Source: an uncultured Aquimarina sp. (lineage in GTDB: Bacteria; Bacteroidota; Bacteroidia; Flavobacteriales; Flavobacteriaceae). From it: a DNA stretch of 64,000 nucleotides. Of the stretch, positions 58,790 to 64,000 are shown in pieces; the first letter of the stretch is position 1, and every line of letters begins with the position of its first letter. The notes below the pieces were generated by a model. It did no database searches. It was given only the letters and a program-made list of their open reading frames with translations, and was not told where the DNA came from. Where the stretch lies: contig CANMKK010000016.1 of the NCBI GenBank assembly GCA_947498455.1, positions 1-64,000 of the forward strand, given 5' to 3'. The position numbers and the translations under genes were made by a program.

Positions 58790-60793
58790 TCAATCTTCTG
58801 TTAATAATAATATAATATGTGCTGCACTCCAACTGAAATTATGAGCGTGTAAACCTTGTCCAGAAATAGGGTGATAATTTTCTCTTATGGCACTTCCTTT
58901 CCCAAGAATACCATTTGCTCCTTTTAGAATTTGTACAGTTGCAGCATCGGCTTCTGTATCAAATCCATAATTGCGTAAACTTTTTACTCCAAAATAAGAT
59001 TGGTCTAACCAATTCGGACCTCTCCAATACCCTTTTAATGGATCAAATTTTGGATGATCTGCAGACATGGTTTGAAAAGGGACTTTGGTAAAGAATTTAG
59101 TAGGATTCATCATTTTGTTTTTTACTGCTTCCGCTTGTTCTTGCGTTGCGACTTTTGCCCAAAGGGATGTCCATCCTTCGCTACCTTCTCCCTTGATGAA
59201 TGTTTTACCGTCTAAACTTGTATCATAAAACCAACCATCTACGGGATCGTAAAATTGTTTTTGTATGATTAGTTTTAGCTTTTTTGCTTCTTCCTGATAT
59301 TGTGTTGCATCGTTCTCTTTTTGAAGTAGCACTGCTAATTTTTTTAAGTATAATTTTTCAGCATATAAATATGCATTAAGATCTACACTTTCCTGATCCA
59401 AAGAAAATGCTCCCTCACTGTTTTTTAGAATTTTGGAATTATCAAAACGAATGGCATTATCCATACCACTTTCCCATTTCGCTGCAACAAGAGTTCCATC
59501 AGTCGAGCCGTATTCGCAAAGCCTATCCTGATCATGATCTCGTTTTTTATACCACCAATAGTGATATTTTTTTAGCTTAGGATATAATTCTTTTACAAAA
59601 GCAATATCCAGATCTTTTTCATAAGTTTTAGCTACTGCCCATGCCGATAATGGTGGTTTGGTGTCTCTATAGTTATGATTTTCTATAGAAGTATCTCTAT
59701 ACACACAATCAGCAACAAAACCATCTTCATTCTGAAACTCAAACATTAACCGAATTTGTTTTTTTGCTAGTTCTGTATTGTAATAAGATAATCCCACGGC
59801 ATGTTTCCAGGAATCCCAGGACCAAAAACCATTAAACCATTTGTAGTGATAACTAGGGAATAACCCTTCATGTTTTATTTCTCCTGCAGGGATACGCCAG
59901 TTGTTTTGTAATGTAAGATGTGCTTTGGCCAAAACTTCGGCATAAGCTGTATCCCGAAATTGTTTTTTTCTAGCCTTAATAAGTAACTCTAATTCCTTTT
60001 CTTTTTCGGATTGACGTTGATTAAGTATAGAATCGAATATGATGTTTCTAATACTTCTTTTTTCTTGATCCCATGAGTATTCCGGAAAAATGAAAGTATT
60101 GGAAATTACGATCTCTTTAGTAGTATTCGGTTTTAATAGAATGGATTGTGTTGTAGTAATATAGGTGCTGTCTGTTTTATTGATTTTAGTTCCATTAGGG
60201 AATAATATATGACCTACAGCATTAGATTTGGAGCTAAGAATAGTAAGCTCGTTATTATCACTTTCTAATTTTAGGTTTTTGCTTAAAAGTTGCTCTCCAT
60301 ACCAATTATAAGAAAGGTTGATCGAATTAGCGCTCTTATTGGTAATAGTAGATTTAATCAAGGCTGTATGTCCCGAAAGGTATATAAGTTTTTGTTCTAA
60401 TTTTAATTTTTTGTTAGTATAGGTTTGTACTAAATGACTATTAAAAGCAACTGTATTGTGTTCATCCCATAAAACATCTTTGATATGAAGCTTGGTAAGC
60501 ATTTTACTACTCCATATTCCGTTTTGCTGTGTCATTAAAAAGGGGCCGGAAAAACCATTATTGTTGTTAATAGTGTCCGGGAAACTGTACATAAACCAGG
60601 CTCCCTGATCAGAAAACATAAGACCGGATTTGTCTATCGAATCTTTTGGAGTGATTACATTGCGAAGAATATTTTTACTATGAGAGAGATATGGATACTC
60701 TTTTTTAACAGGAAAAGTGTTCGTGTTTTTTTTGCAACTAGAGTTGATTAAAATAATTAGAATTAATACCCAGAAAATATGTTTATACTTCAT
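58790..60793 (-). CDS. GH63-like glycoside hydrolase lipoprotein, 667 aa
   Basis: A lipobox (WVLILIILINSSC) anchors it. The C-terminal (alpha/alpha)6 domain shows the GH63/GH37-like landmarks: FNGFWSWDSWKHAVGLSYYN, LCEYGSTDGTLVAAKWESGMDN, PFQTMSADHPKFDPLKGYWRGPNWLDQSYFG and IRENYHPISGQGLHAHNFSWSAA. The E-S-G-M-D and E-N-Y-x-P-x-S-G motifs carry the likely catalytic acids. The N-terminal ~270 residues are a beta-sandwich. Members act on alpha-linked glucose, mannosyl-glycerate or related substrates; none is indicated here. It is the first gene of the minus-strand cluster with the fusion protein and GH2. 60794-61102 is gene-free. Confidence 0.85.
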   Translation of the reverse strand: MKYKHIFWVLILIILINSSCKKNTNTFPVKKEYPYLSHSKNILRNVITPKDSIDKSGLMFSDQGAWFMYSFPDTINNNNGFSGPFLMTQQNGIWSSKMLTKLHIKDVLWDEHNTVAFNSHLVQTYTNKKLKLEQKLIYLSGHTALIKSTITNKSANSINLSYNWYGEQLLSKNLKLESDNNELTILSSKSNAVGHILFPNGTKINKTDSTYITTTQSILLKPNTTKEIVISNTFIFPEYSWDQEKRSIRNIIFDSILNQRQSEKEKELELLIKARKKQFRDTAYAEVLAKAHLTLQNNWRIPAGEIKHEGLFPSYHYKWFNGFWSWDSWKHAVGLSYYNTELAKKQIRLMFEFQNEDGFVADCVYRDTSIENHNYRDTKPPLSAWAVAKTYEKDLDIAFVKELYPKLKKYHYWWYKKRDHDQDRLCEYGSTDGTLVAAKWESGMDNAIRFDNSKILKNSEGAFSLDQESVDLNAYLYAEKLYLKKLAVLLQKENDATQYQEEAKKLKLIIQKQFYDPVDGWFYDTSLDGKTFIKGEGSEGWTSLWAKVATQEQAEAVKNKMMNPTKFFTKVPFQTMSADHPKFDPLKGYWRGPNWLDQSYFGVKSLRNYGFDTEADAATVQILKGANGILGKGSAIRENYHPISGQGLHAHNFSWSAAHIILLLTED

Positions 60794-61102
60794 TTCATTA
60801 TTGTATTTCTGATCAATATGTGTGTTTTAATTCGACTTATACATAAGGTATAGTTCTTCAAATGTATAAAAAGGGATATAATAAATCACTAAGGAAGTAT
60901 TTAATCCATTCGGGTATGGATTTATTAATGATAGTGACTATGAACTGGCTTAATAGCTATAGATTCTTTTTTAGCTTTAAAATTGAAGTTTCATTTTTTT
61001 TAATTTTATACAAATTACAAAACGATTTATAAAGTAATTAACGCCGAGTTAAAACTAGAAATTAAACTTACTGTAAATAATAGAATGCTAAACTAATAAC
61101 CA

Positions 61103-61146
61103 AGTCGAAGTATAGCGATCTTGATTCAAAAGTTTTGGATGCTAAT
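61103..61146. repeat. dispersed repeat R4, inverted copy
   Basis: AGTCGAAGTATAGCGATCTT through GTTTTGGATGCTAAT, the reverse complement of 48124-48167. It lies ~75 bases upstream of the NagB/PIG-L gene. Confidence 0.75.
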
Positions 61147-61221
61147 GGTAATTTGTCATAGGTGGAATAAAAATATTAACTTCGTGACATTAAAGTAGTT
61201 GTTTTTTTATATTTTGTGATA

Positions 61222-63162
61222 ATGAAGAAAAATCCAATCCAGAGGAATATTGATATTAGTTATAAGCTTGCAGGGCAATTTGAAGAAACTCGATTTGAGA
61301 AAATTCATAACGTGATTTTCGAAAACTCTAATGTTGCATCTATCACTGTAGCTCATGAAATTGCAGATCTTATAAAAGAACGAAGTATAAGAAATGAACT
61401 TTGCGTATTGGGATTGGCTACTGGTTCTTCTCCGATTAAAGTATACGAAGAATTAGTAAGGATGCATAAAGAAGAAGGGTTGAGTTTTAAAAATGTAGTG
61501 ACTTTTAACCTTGATGAGTATTATCCTATGGATAAGGAAAACATACAAAGTTACTATTACTTTATGCACGAGCATTTGTTTAATCATATTGATATTCTCC
61601 CTCAAAATGTGCATATACCTAATGGAAACATTGATGCTAAAGAACTGCATCAATATTGTTTAGATTATGAATTAAAAATTAAAGAGGCCGGAGGATTGGA
61701 TTTTCAATTACTAGGTATTGGTAGAACAGGTCATATAGGATTTAATGAACCAGGTTCTCATTATAACTCAGGAACTAGGATTATTACGCTCGATCATATA
61801 ACACGTGTGGATGCGGCCGCTACATTTTTAGGAATAGAAAATGTTCCAAGGAGAGCAATAACTATGGGCATCGCTACTGTAAAAGGGGCAAAACGCATCG
61901 TATTGTTAGGATGGGGAGAACATAAAGCGGAAATTATTAAAGAAACAATTGAAGGCGATGTTTCTTCTCATGTACCCGCTACATATTTACAGGATCATAA
62001 AAATACTACTTTTGTACTCGATGCAGAAGCTGGATCCAAGTTAACAAGAAATAAAACGCCTTGGTTGGTTGGTCCTTGTGATTGGAAAAATGAATTGAGA
62101 AATAAAGCCATTGTATGGTTGTGTCAACAAACGAAAAAAACCATTCTTAGTTTAACTGATAAGGATTATAATGATTTTGGGATGTCTAGCTTATTAGCAG
62201 AACAAGGCCCAGCATATGATCTAAATATTACAATGTTTAATAAACTCCAGCATACAATCACTGGGTGGCCAGGAGGAAAACCTAATGCGGAAGATACTAA
62301 CAGACCGGAAAGAGCCAAACCATCAAAGAAAAAAGTAATTATCTTTAGTCCGCACCCTGATGATGATGTTATATCTATGGGGGGAACCTTTGATAGACTA
62401 GTTGAGCAGGGGCATGAAGTTCATATTGCGTATCAAACATCGGGCAATATAGCCGTGTCTGATCAGGAAGCATTAAAGTTTGCTGAAATATCAGAGCGAA
62501 TAAATCCAAAATCGGAAGAGACACAAACAATAATTAAAGCGCTTTCTGGAAAAAAGGAAGCTACAATAGATACCCCAGAAGTAAGACAATTAAAAGGATG
62601 GATACGAAGAGGAGAGTCTTATGCAGCTACTCGCTACATTGGGGTAGAGGATACAAATGTTCACTTTTTAGATTTACCTTTTTATGAAACTGGCAGAGTT
62701 AAAAAGGATAAATTATCCGAAAAAGATATAGAAATAATGTGTAATCTGATTCGAGAAATAAAGCCACATCAGATATATGCAGCAGGTGATTTAGCTGATC
62801 CACATGGTACACATAAAGTATGTTTAGATGCTTTGTTTGAAGCTTTGGAAGAATTAAAAGAAGAACCCTATATGAAGAATTGTTGGGTATGGTTATATAG
62901 AGGAGCTTGGCACGAATGGGATATTCATGAAATTGAAATGGCAGTGCCTATGAGTCCAGATCAAGTATTAAAAAAGCGTCAAGCTATATTTTTTCACCAG
63001 TCACAAAAAGATGGTGTTATGTTTCAAGGAGAAGACTCCAGAGAATTTTGGATGCGTGCGGAGGATAGAAATAGGGATACTGCAAGGAAATATGAAGCTC
63101 TAGGACTTGCTAGTTATGCCGCTATGGAAGCTTTTGTTAGATATCATTTCAATAATTTTTAA
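61222..63162 (+). CDS. nagB: glucosamine-6-phosphate deaminase - PIG-L deacetylase fusion, ~646 aa
   Basis: The N-terminal ~285 residues are NagB-like, converting glucosamine-6-P to fructose-6-P and ammonia: LGLATGSSPIKVYEELV, NLDEYYPM (catalytic Asp), LLGIGRTGHIGFNEPGS (catalytic His) and AITMGIATVKGAKRI. From ~350 a PIG-L/LmbE domain follows with VIIFSPHPDDDVISMGG and AAGDLADPHGTHK, the zinc-dependent N-deacetylase signature. The pair would deacetylate and then deaminate an amino sugar. The open frame begins at a GTG (61216), but the ATG at 61222 is preferred. Such fusions are common in Bacteroidota. Confidence 0.93.
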   Translation: MKKNPIQRNIDISYKLAGQFEETRFEKIHNVIFENSNVASITVAHEIADLIKERSIRNELCVLGLATGSSPIKVYEELVRMHKEEGLSFKNVVTFNLDEYYPMDKENIQSYYYFMHEHLFNHIDILPQNVHIPNGNIDAKELHQYCLDYELKIKEAGGLDFQLLGIGRTGHIGFNEPGSHYNSGTRIITLDHITRVDAAATFLGIENVPRRAITMGIATVKGAKRIVLLGWGEHKAEIIKETIEGDVSSHVPATYLQDHKNTTFVLDAEAGSKLTRNKTPWLVGPCDWKNELRNKAIVWLCQQTKKTILSLTDKDYNDFGMSSLLAEQGPAYDLNITMFNKLQHTITGWPGGKPNAEDTNRPERAKPSKKKVIIFSPHPDDDVISMGGTFDRLVEQGHEVHIAYQTSGNIAVSDQEALKFAEISERINPKSEETQTIIKALSGKKEATIDTPEVRQLKGWIRRGESYAATRYIGVEDTNVHFLDLPFYETGRVKKDKLSEKDIEIMCNLIREIKPHQIYAAGDLADPHGTHKVCLDALFEALEELKEEPYMKNCWVWLYRGAWHEWDIHEIEMAVPMSPDQVLKKRQAIFFHQSQKDGVMFQGEDSREFWMRAEDRNRDTARKYEALGLASYAAMEAFVRYHFNNF

Positions 63163-63184
63163 TCCACATTGTGGAGTTTAATTC

Positions 63185-63255
63185 TCCGAGGCTTGCCTCG
63201 AAATGTAAAAACTGTTTTTCCTCTGGATGCCTCGTGAGCTTGCTCCGAGGTAGTT
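63185..63255. repeat. palindromic repeat R5, uninterrupted copy
   Basis: CCGAGGCTTGCCTCGAAATG to GAGCTTGCTCCGAGGTAG. Same arms as 33151-33210 plus 34665-34680, without the insertion sequence. Confidence 0.75.
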
Positions 63256-63354
63256 GGCCGAAAGTAGAGCGAGTTTATCTTAAAAAATTATAAGAAATCA
63301 TCAGAATACTGATTAATGCCAATTTAACCATAATACTTCTGGTTAAAACTTGTT

Positions 63355-63465
63355 CATTTTTCGTTTTATTTTCTTACTCATATTTCCCATAGCTAAGGCT
63401 ATGAAAAATAATCGTAGCGGCATAAATTAAAAAAGCAACTTCGTTTTATCTGAGATGTTTTATAA
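63355..63465. repeat. dispersed repeat R2, uninterrupted copy
   Basis: TTTTTCGTTTTATTTTCTTA to GAGATGTTTTATAATCAAAT. It is the empty-site version of the locus at 14876-15165, where the MITE interrupts at GTTTTATAATC. Confidence 0.8.
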
Positions 63466-64000
63466 TCAAATTGTATAAAAGAGTTTTTCTGTATTTGGTA
63501 TCCTATTAGAGAACTTTTACTGTCTAGAATTGTATTAACATTTTTCCTATGATCAAAGAAAATTAACTGTTTAATAACATAAACTATTGTTGTAATTAAA
63601 TAGTCTTAATTATGCACATTATGTATAGTAACTTTTAAACTGTAGGGGTCTAGAAAACAACTTATTTATCCACTCTTTTTTGAGAATTCTGGTTTGTTAT
63701 ATGATATATATATATACCTTTGTTCACTTATTATTTTTACAAGACTTTTGCTGTATAGTTTTTAGCATGTTGAAGAAGTAATTTAGATGTAAAAAAAGAG
63801 AATAGTTTATATACAACATCTATGGTTTAATATGATACATAACAAAAAAGAATTTATACATTATTCGAGTGAAGTTATTAAAAAATACTATAGGTAATCT
63901 ATGTTATTTTACATCACTTTTTAAGAAAATATATGATAAAATGATCTATATTTTGTTTAAAGGAATTGCAAATAAAATACCCAGAGTAGGGTTATTTTAT
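63466..64000. other. gene-free right end
   Basis: Very AT-rich with stops in all frames. No promoter, terminator or repeat that I can support. A neighbouring gene may begin beyond the window. Confidence 0.5.

Overview
The window looks like a piece of a marine flavobacterial chromosome (Bacteroidota, plausibly near Aquimarina; the genus is inference). It is AT-rich. Several genes carry a TANNTTTG-type -7 promoter box. The protein set is typical of the phylum: a TssD-type T6SS tube protein, a DUF4280 PAAR-like protein, a T9SS sorting domain, a subclass A2-like beta-lactamase, GH2 and GH63-like lipoproteins and a NagB/PIG-L fusion.

Left end (1-9.9 kb): a 21-bp minisatellite is followed by an accessory array of mostly single-gene, all-plus-strand modules. 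Long imperfect inverted repeats (1.14, 2.05 and 4.60 kb) or fragments of one group II intron (4.40, 6.71, 7.97 and 9.29 kb, with a decayed 3' end at 13.05 kb) separate them. The cargo is a YozE-like protein, a small membrane protein, a TssD/effector/immunity-like triplet, a 655-aa protein with a PD-(D/E)XK-like centre, a membrane-anchored hypothetical and a class A beta-lactamase. The layout recalls an integron or genomic-island cassette array, but no integrase gene is in view.

9.9-19.6 kb: cytochrome b561, a DUF1772-like membrane protein, an ABM-domain lipoprotein, a UbiA-like protein, a sulfatase, an MtfA-type peptidase with a C-terminal SEC-C motif, a methyltransferase, a lipoprotein and a UDG-like protein. 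Dispersed palindromic repeats lie between them, including two copies of a ~165-bp MITE. One of these copies sits inside a repeat whose empty counterpart is at 63.4 kb.

19.6-32.1 kb (minus strand): a T6SS(iii) delivery and effector operon. The order is VgrG, an unknown 312-aa protein, a PAAR-like DUF4280 protein, a 905-aa OmpA-domain effector candidate, then partner genes. Two orphan copies of the effector C-terminal module follow, one frameshifted and one 5'-truncated, with duplicated partner genes. This is polymorphic-toxin architecture. The TssD-linked effector at 3 kb appears to share an Ig-like domain with the 905-aa protein.

32.4-37 kb: a DinB-like protein, a complete IS4-family insertion sequence with 18-bp terminal repeats and a 10-bp target duplication, a DUF1287 protein, a diverged tandem repeat and a rhomboid protease.

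37-44.6 kb: a full trp operon, trpE-G-D-orf177-C-F-B-A on the minus strand. Its control region is readable: a promoter, a 20-codon leader peptide with three consecutive Trp codons, a terminator, and a leader segment able to pair into that terminator. trpF carries an in-frame 33-bp palindromic repeat.

44.6-64 kb: yceI-marR with a tandem operator, two thioredoxin-fold proteins, two rhodaneses, a T9SS-exported metzincin protease, and a minus-strand carbohydrate cluster (GH63-like, an APH-M23-aminotransferase fusion, GH2) opposite the NagB/PIG-L fusion. The last ~800 bases contain only repeats and non-coding sequence.
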